Shown here one piece after another: positions 1-5,474 of a stretch of DNA of 5,580 nucleotides (positions are counted from its first letter, which is position 1; every line of letters begins with the position of its first letter). The notes under the pieces are model-generated. The model was not told where the DNA came from. It was given only the letters and a program-made list of their open reading frames with translations, and searched no databases. Source of the stretch: Burkholderiaceae bacterium (GTDB taxonomy: Bacteria > Pseudomonadota > Gammaproteobacteria > Burkholderiales > Burkholderiaceae_D); NCBI GenBank assembly GCA_014379395.1, contig JACMLV010000315.1, positions 1-5,580 on the forward strand, given 5' to 3'. The position numbers were made by a program, and so were the translations under genes.

Positions 1-159
1 CACGAGCTGGGCATGCGCGTCATCGGCGAGGGCATCGAGACCGAGGCCCAGCGCGACCTGCTGCTCGGCGCCGGCTGCGACTACGGCCAGGGCTACTGGT
101 TTTCCCGGCCGCTCCCGGCGGCGCAATTCGAAATCCTGCTCGCCGGGCAAGTTGCTTAG
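1..159 (+). CDS. EAL-domain protein (c-di-GMP phosphodiesterase type), C-terminal fragment
   Basis: The window opens inside this gene; only the last 52 codons and the TAG stop are present. The visible peptide has the end-of-domain EAL signature: VIGEGIETEAQ, then LLLGAGCDYGQGYWFSRPLP, then a short tail. In EAL proteins the E of GEGIET lies near the end of the TIM-barrel active site, and the GCDYGQGYWFSRP block forms the last strand and helix. The family hydrolyses cyclic di-GMP to pGpG, often in proteins that also carry sensor or GGDEF domains. Those parts would lie upstream, so whether this protein is active or has a GGDEF partner domain cannot be judged here. The protein ends about 10 residues after the domain, which is normal, so the C-terminus looks natural and not cut by the transposase gene that follows. 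The domain call is firm; the activity is inferred. Confidence 0.9.
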   Translation, partial: HELGMRVIGEGIETEAQRDLLLGAGCDYGQGYWFSRPLPAAQFEILLAGQVA

Positions 160-165
160 CCCGGC
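142..165 (+). repeat. GC-rich hairpin at the EAL stop codon (matches 1398-1424)
   Basis: GCCGGGC (142-148) and GCCCGGC (159-165) form a perfect 7-bp stem with a 10-base loop that contains most of the EAL stop codon. AAAAT follows three bases after the stem (169-173). The same two arms, again followed by three bases and AAAAT, recur just after the transposase gene. No T-tract follows, so it is not a canonical intrinsic terminator. It could be a weak terminator of the EAL gene or a repeat linked to the transposase gene. Confidence 0.4.
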
Positions 166-167
166 CA

Positions 168-178
168 TAAAATACAAT
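168..178 (+). promoter_or_regulatory. Candidate -10 region for the ISAzo13-type gene
   Basis: TAAAAT (168-173) and the overlapping TACAAT (173-178) each match the TATAAT consensus at 5 of 6 positions, in a short AT-rich patch within very GC-rich DNA. No good -35 is seen; the nearest is TTGCTT at 152-157, with spacing of 15 bases to TACAAT. If TACAAT is used, transcription would begin on or next to the ATG at 185, giving a leaderless mRNA. That fits the absence of a Shine-Dalgarno there. Assignment is by eye only. Confidence 0.35.
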
Positions 179-184
179 GCCCGC

Positions 185-1396
185 ATGAGCCCTGACGACG
201 ACCTCGACCCGATCCGCGCCCGCTTCGAAAAGCTGGCCTGGACCCTCGACGAACGCATGCGCCGCCTGTTCGCCGCCGCCGAAGCCTCGGTGCTCGGGCA
301 CGGCGGCGTGAGCAAGGTGGCGCGCGCGGTCGGCGTGTCGCGCCGCGCCATCCACGCCGGCCTGCTGGAGCTGTCCGCGCTGACCGGCAGGGACCTGCCC
401 GAGCAGCAGCGCCAGCGCGTGCGCAAGGAGGGCGGCGGGCGCAAAAGCATGCGCGCCACCGACGCCGCGCTCTTGGCGGAACTGAAAAAACTGGTCGAGG
501 CGCCGGCCGAGTGCGAGCCGGACGCGCCGCTGCGCTGGACCTGCAAGAGCCTGCGCACCCTGGCGGCCGAGCTGGGCGGCGCCGGCTTCCCGCTCAGCCA
601 CCTGACGGTCGGCAACCTGCTCGGCCAGCTCGGCTACAACCTGCAACCGAACCGCAAGCTGGCGGCCGGCGCCGACCACCCCGACCGCAACGCCCAGTTC
701 GCGTTCATCAACCACCAGGTCGTCACGCGCCTCTTAGCGGGCGATCCGGTGATCGCGCTCGACACGCGAAAGAAGGAGCGCAGCGGCGCGCGCGACAGGC
801 GCGACGGCGACGGCGCGCCCGAGCTGGTGCGGGCGCAGGACTTCGGCGCCGGCGAAGCGGGCGAGATGGCGCGCGGCCTCGATGACGCCGACGGTAGCGC
901 CGGCTGGCTCGGCGTGGCGCGCGACCATGAAACGGCCAGCTTCGCCGTCGAAAGCATCCGCCGCTGGTGGCACACGATGGGGCGGCAGCGCTATCCGGGC
1001 GCGTCGGAACTGATGATCGCCACCGACGGCGGCGCCGGCGGCGGACGCCGGGTGCGCCTGTGGAAGCTCGAATTGCAGCGCCTGGCCGACGAGATCCGTC
1101 TGCCGATCCACGTCTCGCACCTGCCGCCGGCGACCAACAAGTGGAACAAGATCGAGCACCGGCAGTTCTCCAGCGTGAGCATGAGCTGGCGCGGGCGGCC
1201 GATGGTGCGCCACGAAGTGACGATCAACCTGATCGCCGGCACCATCACGCGCAAGGGCCTGCGGTTGTGCGACGCGGCCGGTGACGGCGATGACGCCGAC
1301 GCCGCCGGCGAGGCCCGCTTCGAGCACGTCCATCTAACGCGCAGCGCCTTCCACGGCGAATGGAACTACCGCATCGATCCAGAACTGGCCGCCTGA
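185..1396 (+). CDS. ISAzo13-type DDE transposase
   Basis: A 403-residue protein, about the usual length for ISAzo13-family (Rhodopirellula-type) transposases, which cut and rejoin DNA at insertion sequence ends. The N-terminus (about residues 10-65) matches the family's helix-turn-helix region, with GHGGVSKVARAVGVSRRAI. The middle has RWTCKSLRTLAAEL, LGYNLQPNRK and HPDRNAQFAFIN, all family hallmarks. The catalytic triad is intact: D193 in IALDTRKKE, D281 in MIATDGG and E324 in KWNKIEHRQF. The family C-terminus FHGEWNYRIDP is present. Residues about 198-240 diverge from the usual family sequence and are slightly shorter. I chose ATG 185 over TTG 152 because the family similarity starts soon after it and the TTG overlaps the EAL gene. 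No Shine-Dalgarno is visible. Base composition matches the GC-rich neighbours, and no long terminal inverted repeats are evident, so it may be an old or immobile copy. Family call firm; mobility doubtful. Confidence 0.9.
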   Translation: MSPDDDLDPIRARFEKLAWTLDERMRRLFAAAEASVLGHGGVSKVARAVGVSRRAIHAGLLELSALTGRDLPEQQRQRVRKEGGGRKSMRATDAALLAELKKLVEAPAECEPDAPLRWTCKSLRTLAAELGGAGFPLSHLTVGNLLGQLGYNLQPNRKLAAGADHPDRNAQFAFINHQVVTRLLAGDPVIALDTRKKERSGARDRRDGDGAPELVRAQDFGAGEAGEMARGLDDADGSAGWLGVARDHETASFAVESIRRWWHTMGRQRYPGASELMIATDGGAGGGRRVRLWKLELQRLADEIRLPIHVSHLPPATNKWNKIEHRQFSSVSMSWRGRPMVRHEVTINLIAGTITRKGLRLCDAAGDGDDADAAGEARFEHVHLTRSAFHGEWNYRIDPELAA

Positions 1397-1397
1397 G

Positions 1398-1424
1398 GCC
1401 GGGCGCAGGGCGGCCATGCCCGGC
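1398..1424 (+). repeat. GC-rich hairpin after the transposase gene (matches 142-165)
   Basis: GCCGGGC (1398-1404) and GCCCGGC (1418-1424) form a perfect 7-bp stem with a 13-base loop, one base after the transposase stop codon. GTC and then AAAAT (1428-1432) follow. Both arms and the trailing AAAAT repeat the layout at 142-173. In addition GCCCGGCC (159-166) and GGCCGGGC (1397-1404) make an 8-bp inverted repeat around the gene. No T-tract follows. It may be a terminator-like hairpin or part of the end of the element. Confidence 0.4.
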
Positions 1425-1434
1425 GTCAAAATGA

Positions 1435-2062
1435 CAGGGCGATTGCATGAAGGATCAGATTGCCAGCCCCAGTAACGTGGCGAGGTAATCGACGCTCCAT
1501 CCCGCCTTCAGGCGCTTGTCGGCAATGCCGAGCCTGGTCGACTTGTCTCTTTTGAACAAGTTGAGGGCGATTCGACGCAGGATGGCGAAATTTTGCGCCG
1601 CCGCCCCCTGATTCGGCAGTCGTCTTCCCGAAACGCCACGTCGAGCACCCAGTGCATGCGGTTCTCGATACCCCAATGGGCGCGCACGGTATTGCCGAGC
1701 AGGGCCGCCTTGGCCGGCAGGCTACTGATGTAATACCGGCGCTCGACGCGACCGTGCCGGTGCCGTTCCTACCGATCATTTCCCGCGTCGATTCGATCAT
1801 CACCAGGCTGCGCAATCCGGCCCAATACTGGTGCTGCTCCTGTAGCCAGGAGACATCATCGGCCGCCAGGCAGCGCCGGGTTTCGATCCGCCCGTGATCC
1901 TTTTCGATCTAAATGTCGTCCCAGAATGGCCGGTCCATTTCGCCGGCGGCGTCGAACCACAGCTTGACCGCTTCGGCCAGGCCGGGCTGGTTGTCCTTCA
2001 CGCACAGGACATATGACGACGGCCCCCTTGACGTCGACCACGTCCAACAACTGCACGTTAAA
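1435..2062 (-). mobile_element. Remnant of an ISAs1-family insertion sequence
   Basis: The remnant consists of the decayed minus-strand transposase gene at 1455-2062 plus a probable terminal end at 1435-1450. There the sequence begins CAGGGCGATTGCATGA, outward of the transposase stop. CAGGG-type ends are what I recall for this family, so this is a plausible terminal inverted repeat but not a proven one. No matching repeat is found between 2062 and 2194, so the other end, with the first half of the transposase gene, has been lost. The element therefore cannot move by itself. It lies between the ISAzo13-type gene and the patatin gene and marks this stretch as a site of repeated insertion and deletion. 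Confidence 0.7.
1455..2062 (-). pseudogene. ISAs1-family transposase, broken and truncated
   Basis: Read on the minus strand from 2062 down, pieces of an ISAs1 (H-repeat type) transposase appear in three frames. First, 2062-2015 gives QLLDVVDVKGAVV. An internal deletion of roughly 20-25 residues with a frame change follows, since the usual TIDAMGCQ block is missing. Next, 2013 to about 1750 gives YVLCVKDNQPGLAEAV, a TAG stop at 1909-1911, then IEKDHGRIETRRC, DDVSWLQEQHQYW and LVMIESTRE. A frameshift near 1745-1750 leads to ERRYYISSLPAKAALL and VRAHWGIENRMHWVLDVAFR. Another near 1610 leads to QGAAAQNFAILRRIALNLF and KRLKAGWSVDYLATLL, ending at a TGA at 1455. The family protein is usually around 370 residues; only about its last half remains. 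The first two catalytic aspartate regions are lost, while the glutamate in HGRIETR survives. It cannot make active enzyme. The family call is strong because the motif order is preserved. Confidence 0.88.
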
Positions 2063-2160
2063 GTCGTGGCCTCTTACTCAGCGAGGGGCCGAGTCGTCAG
2101 ACTTTTTATGGCATATCAAACGAAGCGTGTACCCCGCTAAAGCCAAAACAGCACTCCATG

Positions 2161-2166
2161 TATAAC
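2161..2166 (+). promoter_or_regulatory. Possible -10 box upstream of the patatin gene
   Basis: The stretch 2063-2194, between the IS remnant and the patatin start, is notably AT-rich. TATAAC at 2161-2166 matches TATAAT at 5 of 6 positions and would give a leader of about 20 bases containing the Shine-Dalgarno. No convincing -35 lies 16-18 bases upstream (TAAAGC at 2138-2143 is poor), so an activator or another start point is possible. This is weak evidence. Confidence 0.3.
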
Positions 2167-2182
2167 AAATTTTTATCCAAAA

Positions 2183-2190
2183 AAGGAGAG
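2183..2190 (+). promoter_or_regulatory. Strong Shine-Dalgarno of the patatin gene
   Basis: AAGGAGAG ends four bases before the ATG at 2195, a near-perfect match to the 16S anti-Shine-Dalgarno at good spacing. It fixes the start codon and contrasts with the absence of such a site before the genes at 185 and 4228. Confidence 0.8.
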
Positions 2191-2194
2191 TCAC

Positions 2195-4057
2195 ATGGCA
2201 TCCACTAAAATCGCGATTGCTTGCCAGGGAGGCGGCAGCCACGCCGCATATGCCGCCGGCGCCCTGGGAGCCTTATTGCCCGCCATTGAGAAAAGTAAGA
2301 GCGACTTGCAACTGGTCGGCATCAGCGGAACGTCGGGCGGCGCCATCTGTGCGCTGCTGGCATGGTACGGAATGCTGAAGGGTGGTTCGGATTGCGCGAA
2401 AGGCAAGCTGCTCGACTTCTGGCAGGCAAATTGCGCGCAACATCCGGGCGAACTGCTGTGGAATGGTTCCACGATGGAAATACTGAAGTCGCTAAGCTAT
2501 GACTTCCAGTTCAGTCCTTACGTCTGGCCCCTGCGCGAGACCGAAACGATACTGACCCAGACCTGGCCAGCGGTGGCAGGCGCCCTGGGCATGTTCAATC
2601 CCTGGGGCCGCGGCGGATACTTTCAGCTTGGCCCGCTCATCGAGCAGTCTGTGGATTTCCGTCTGGTCGAGGCGTTCGGCGACTTTTGCGGCATTGCGCT
2701 CGACATCTCGCAGTGGAAACAGGCCGATCTGCTGTATGGCTGGTCAGCTCAGGCGACGGGCCATAGCCAGAACCAGGCACTGAGGATGCGGCTGGAAGGC
2801 AGGATAAAGGCCGGACCGTCTGCGGTTAAGCGCATACGCGAACTGATGGATCAAAACAAATTTGCCGACGCCGGACTGCTGCGCCAGGCATTCGCCAATT
2901 GGAGCGTGCCCGACATCGAGTTCGACCCGCAAGCGCCGGATACCCTGCTCAATAAGGTCAAGGCGGTGATGAAAAAAATCCCGCAGCTCTTGCTTGGCGC
3001 AGTCGATGTAGGCAACGGCGAATTCACCGCTTTCAGCTCCCAAAAGGCGGCCAGCGAGGGCGGCGTCTCCCTTAAGGCGGTGCTCGCTTCGGCGGCGCTG
3101 CCCTGGCTGTTCGAGGCCGTCGAAATCAAACCCGAAGGAGCCTCGAACGAAAAGCCTTCCTATTATTGGGATGGCCTGTTGTCGCAAAATCCGCCAATCA
3201 AAAACTTCCTTTCCAGTCCATTGGACGACCCGGACCAAAAACCAAACCAGATTTGGGTGCTGCAGATTAATCCGAGCAGTTCCGATCCATCGAAACTGAA
3301 AGAAAATATTTGGGACCGACGTAATGAGTTGGCCGGCAACCTTTCGCTCAATCAGGAGATTTCCTTCATTGATACGATCAACAAGCGGTTCGCCCAGAGG
3401 CAAGTTCAAGGCCTCGCGCCGAACCCCAAGGATAAGCACGTGCAGGTGCACCGGATCGTCATGGACAGCGAGACGGTCGGCGCCGAAGCGGGGATCGAGC
3501 TGGGCGCATGGTCGAAATCCGACCGCAGCGTGAGACTGAAAAATGTGCTGGTCCGTAACGGTCAGCGGCAGGCCGATTATTTCATGGGCATGCACGGAGC
3601 GATCGCCGGTGTCTGCGGCAACCTGCACAATGACGCCTACAGTGCCTTGGACGTACCGGAAGCCAATGCCACCCTCGCCGCGCTCAGGGCAATGAAGGGC
3701 GAATCGGGCGATGGACTCCAACTGAAGATCGGCGAAACCTTTCAGCCATCGCAAGACAAAGAGCCCGACACGACGGTGCGCTGGCATGCGATCGGTATCA
3801 CGGAAAGGAAGCAATGTCTGCGGGTTGAAGGGGAAACCGATTTGATCCGTACACGCAATGGCGGCTCTGCGCTATCGGTGCGCGACCTGCGCATCACCTC
3901 GGTCGAACTGATTTCGGAAACACCATCGATCCGGCCCCCGGCTGACGACAATGCCCGCCGGACAGGCGCCACCGTGCGGGGCGATGGCGCTGGAGCGAAG
4001 CAAATCTTGTCAGTTGAGGCCCTGCCAGCCGGAGACGAAAGCAGGCCGAACCCCTGA
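2195..4057 (+). CDS. Patatin-like phospholipase (lipid acyl hydrolase)
   Basis: A 620-residue protein with a patatin domain at about residues 5-340. Patatins hydrolyse acyl esters of phospholipids with a Ser-Asp dyad. The oxyanion loop is GGGSHAAY (12-19), with His where many members have Arg or Lys. The nucleophile elbow is GISGTSGGA with Ser47 in G-T-S-G-G. The catalytic Asp is D326 in YYWDGLLSQNPPI. GAVDVGNGEF followed by a SAALPWLFEAV stretch is also typical of the family. IWVLQINP and RRNELAGNLSLNQE (about 350-390) belong to a known bacterial patatin subtype, and the core seems to end near residue 466. Residues 467-620 form an extension I cannot assign, ending in a polar, proline-rich tail. 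No signal peptide or membrane segment is seen, so a cytoplasmic location is likely. The gene is less GC-rich than its neighbours (28 of 60 bases at 3301-3360), suggesting transfer. It has its own ribosome site and terminator, and no cyclase or effector partner lies beside it. Biological role unknown. Confidence 0.9.
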   Translation: MASTKIAIACQGGGSHAAYAAGALGALLPAIEKSKSDLQLVGISGTSGGAICALLAWYGMLKGGSDCAKGKLLDFWQANCAQHPGELLWNGSTMEILKSLSYDFQFSPYVWPLRETETILTQTWPAVAGALGMFNPWGRGGYFQLGPLIEQSVDFRLVEAFGDFCGIALDISQWKQADLLYGWSAQATGHSQNQALRMRLEGRIKAGPSAVKRIRELMDQNKFADAGLLRQAFANWSVPDIEFDPQAPDTLLNKVKAVMKKIPQLLLGAVDVGNGEFTAFSSQKAASEGGVSLKAVLASAALPWLFEAVEIKPEGASNEKPSYYWDGLLSQNPPIKNFLSSPLDDPDQKPNQIWVLQINPSSSDPSKLKENIWDRRNELAGNLSLNQEISFIDTINKRFAQRQVQGLAPNPKDKHVQVHRIVMDSETVGAEAGIELGAWSKSDRSVRLKNVLVRNGQRQADYFMGMHGAIAGVCGNLHNDAYSALDVPEANATLAALRAMKGESGDGLQLKIGETFQPSQDKEPDTTVRWHAIGITERKQCLRVEGETDLIRTRNGGSALSVRDLRITSVELISETPSIRPPADDNARRTGATVRGDGAGAKQILSVEALPAGDESRPNP

Positions 4058-4067
4058 TTCGCCCTCT

Positions 4068-4105
4068 GCGGCGGCGCCGGATGCTCCCGGCGCGCCGCAT
4101 TTTCT
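4068..4105 (+). terminator. Intrinsic terminator after the patatin gene
   Basis: GCGGC (4068-4072), a bulged G (4073) and GCGCCGG (4074-4080) pair with CCGGCGC (4087-4093) and GCCGC (4094-4098). This gives a 12-bp GC stem with a 6-base loop (ATGCTC), and the flanking T4067-A4099 can add a pair. TTTTCT follows at 4100-4105. It starts 10 bases after the patatin stop and would separate that transcript from spmAB. Confidence 0.75.
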
Positions 4106-4160
4106 GCTGCTTGCGCGCGCCGAAACCACACGCGCCGACGCCACATTTCCCATTCTTTCG

Positions 4161-4188
4161 TTGCCTCAAGGACAGCTGGCCCTATACT
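4161..4188 (+). promoter_or_regulatory. Sigma70-type promoter of the spmAB operon
   Basis: TTGCCT (4161-4166, 4 of 6 to TTGACA) and TATACT (4183-4188, 5 of 6 to TATAAT) are separated by 16 bases. Transcription would start near 4195, giving a leader of about 33 bases before the ATG at 4228. It lies after the patatin terminator, in line with an independent transcription unit. No operator repeat is evident. Confidence 0.6.
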
Positions 4189-4227
4189 CCTGTCTGCGAT
4201 TTTGCGCGTACAGAAACACTCCCGAAC

Positions 4228-5466
4228 ATGGCACTCAATTACATCTGGTCCGGCTTCTTCCTGGTCGGCTTCCTGGCGGCGCTGGCGCAGTGGATTTTCC
4301 TGGGCGATAACGATATCTTCAAGCGCATCGTCGACGGCACCTTCGAGACGGCGCGCATGGGCGTGATGGACATCGCGCTGCCGCTGGCCGGCGTGATGAC
4401 GCTCTGGCTGGGCATCATGAACATCGGCGAGAAGGCCGGCGCCGTCGGCGCCCTGGCGCGCCTGATCGCGCCGTTCTTCTCGCGCATCTTCCCCGGCGTG
4501 CCCAAGAACCATCCGGCCACCGGCCACATGGTGATGAATTTTTCCGCCAACCTGCTCGGCCTCGACAACGCCGCCACGCCGTTCGGCCTGAAGGCGATGG
4601 AGAGCCTGCAAACGCTCAATCCGAGCAAGGACGAGCCGACCGACGCGCAGATCATGTTCCTGGTGCTGCACACCTCCGGCCTGACCCTGATCCCGCTCTC
4701 CATCATGGCCCAGCGCGCCATCCTCGGCGCGCGCGACCCGTCCGACATCTTCATCCCCTGCATGATCGCGACCTACGTCGCCACCGTGGTCGGCATCGTC
4801 GCCGTCGCCATCCGCCAGCGCATCAACCTGTTCGAGCGGGTGGTGATGGGCTGGCTGGGCGGCATGACGGCGGCGATCGTCGCGCTGGTCTGGTATCTCA
4901 CCCAGTACATGAGCAAGCAGGACATCGAGCTGGTCTCGAAGGTGGTCAGCAACCTGGTGCTGATCGGCGTGATCGGGGCCTTCATCATCGGCGCGTTGAT
5001 CAAGCGCGTGAACGTCTACGAGGCCTTTATCGAGGGCGCCAAGGGCGGCATCCAGACCTCGATCACCGTGATCCCGTACCTGGTCGGAATGCTGGTGGCG
5101 ATCAGCGTGATCCGCAACGCCGGCGTGTTCGACTTCGTGCTGGCGGGGCTGAACTGGATCTTCACCGGCCTTGGCATCAACACCGACTTCACGCCGGCGC
5201 TGCCGACCGCGTTGATGAAGCCATTGAGCGGCAGCGGCTCGAAGGCGATGATGATCGACGCGATGAAAACCTACGGCGTCGATTCCTTCGTCGGCCGCCT
5301 GGCCTGCGTGTTCCAGGGCTCGGCCGACACCACCTTCTATATCGTCGCACTGTACTTCGGCTCGGTCGGCATCAAGAAGACGCGCTACGCGATCTCGGCC
5401 GGCCTGATCGCCGACCTGGCCGGCGTCATCGCCGCCATCTCCATCGCCTACGTCTTTTTCCACTAA
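4228..5466 (+). CDS. spmAB: Fused SpmA-SpmB membrane protein (nucleoside-recognition/Gate domains)
   Basis: A 412-residue hydrophobic protein joining SpmA and SpmB, which are separate neighbouring genes in Bacillus. The SpmA half is about 1-195, with membrane segments near 5-25, 47-66 and 177-195 and the hallmark NLLGLDNAATPFGLKAM (108-124). A linker leads to the SpmB half, about 240-412, with segments near 241-258, 280-296 and 393-411. Its hallmarks are KPLSGSGSKAMM (331-342), FQGSADTTFY (362-371) and YFGSVGIKKTRY (376-387). Both halves belong to the nucleoside-recognition (Gate) fold found in transport proteins. In Bacillus SpmA and SpmB affect spore core dehydration; the role in Gram-negative bacteria and the substrate are not established. 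I chose ATG 4228 because SpmA similarity starts there; an upstream start at 4081 would lie in the patatin terminator and ahead of the promoter. No Shine-Dalgarno is clear. The next gene starts eight bases after the stop, indicating an operon with an exported protein. Confidence 0.9.
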   Translation: MALNYIWSGFFLVGFLAALAQWIFLGDNDIFKRIVDGTFETARMGVMDIALPLAGVMTLWLGIMNIGEKAGAVGALARLIAPFFSRIFPGVPKNHPATGHMVMNFSANLLGLDNAATPFGLKAMESLQTLNPSKDEPTDAQIMFLVLHTSGLTLIPLSIMAQRAILGARDPSDIFIPCMIATYVATVVGIVAVAIRQRINLFERVVMGWLGGMTAAIVALVWYLTQYMSKQDIELVSKVVSNLVLIGVIGAFIIGALIKRVNVYEAFIEGAKGGIQTSITVIPYLVGMLVAISVIRNAGVFDFVLAGLNWIFTGLGINTDFTPALPTALMKPLSGSGSKAMMIDAMKTYGVDSFVGRLACVFQGSADTTFYIVALYFGSVGIKKTRYAISAGLIADLAGVIAAISIAYVFFH

Positions 5467-5474
5467 GGCCCGCC

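Noticed and set aside
152..184. TTG start at 152 for the ISAzo13-type gene
   Set aside because: It overlaps the EAL coding region, adds 11 residues with no family similarity, and the ATG at 185 fits better.
734..1333. Open frames on the minus strand opposite the ISAzo13-type gene (also 20-715)
   Set aside because: They are low-complexity Ala/Arg-rich translations antisense to a gene with clear family motifs; nothing recognisable in them.
1652..2140. Short plus-strand open frames between the transposase gene and the patatin gene
   Set aside because: They are the antisense of the ISAs1 transposase remnant, whose motifs are readable in order on the minus strand.
2063..2194. Second terminal inverted repeat of the ISAs1 remnant
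   Set aside because: No counterpart of CAGGGCGATTGCATG was found in this stretch, so the far end appears to be deleted.
2195..4057. Patatin as a CBASS-type or other phage-defence effector
   Set aside because: No cyclic-oligonucleotide synthase, sensor domain or accessory gene lies beside it; the neighbours are an IS remnant and spmAB. The sequence gives no positive support for a defence role.
4081..4227. Upstream extension of SpmAB to an ATG at 4081
   Set aside because: The extra 49 residues do not resemble SpmA, start inside the patatin terminator hairpin and precede the promoter at 4161-4188.
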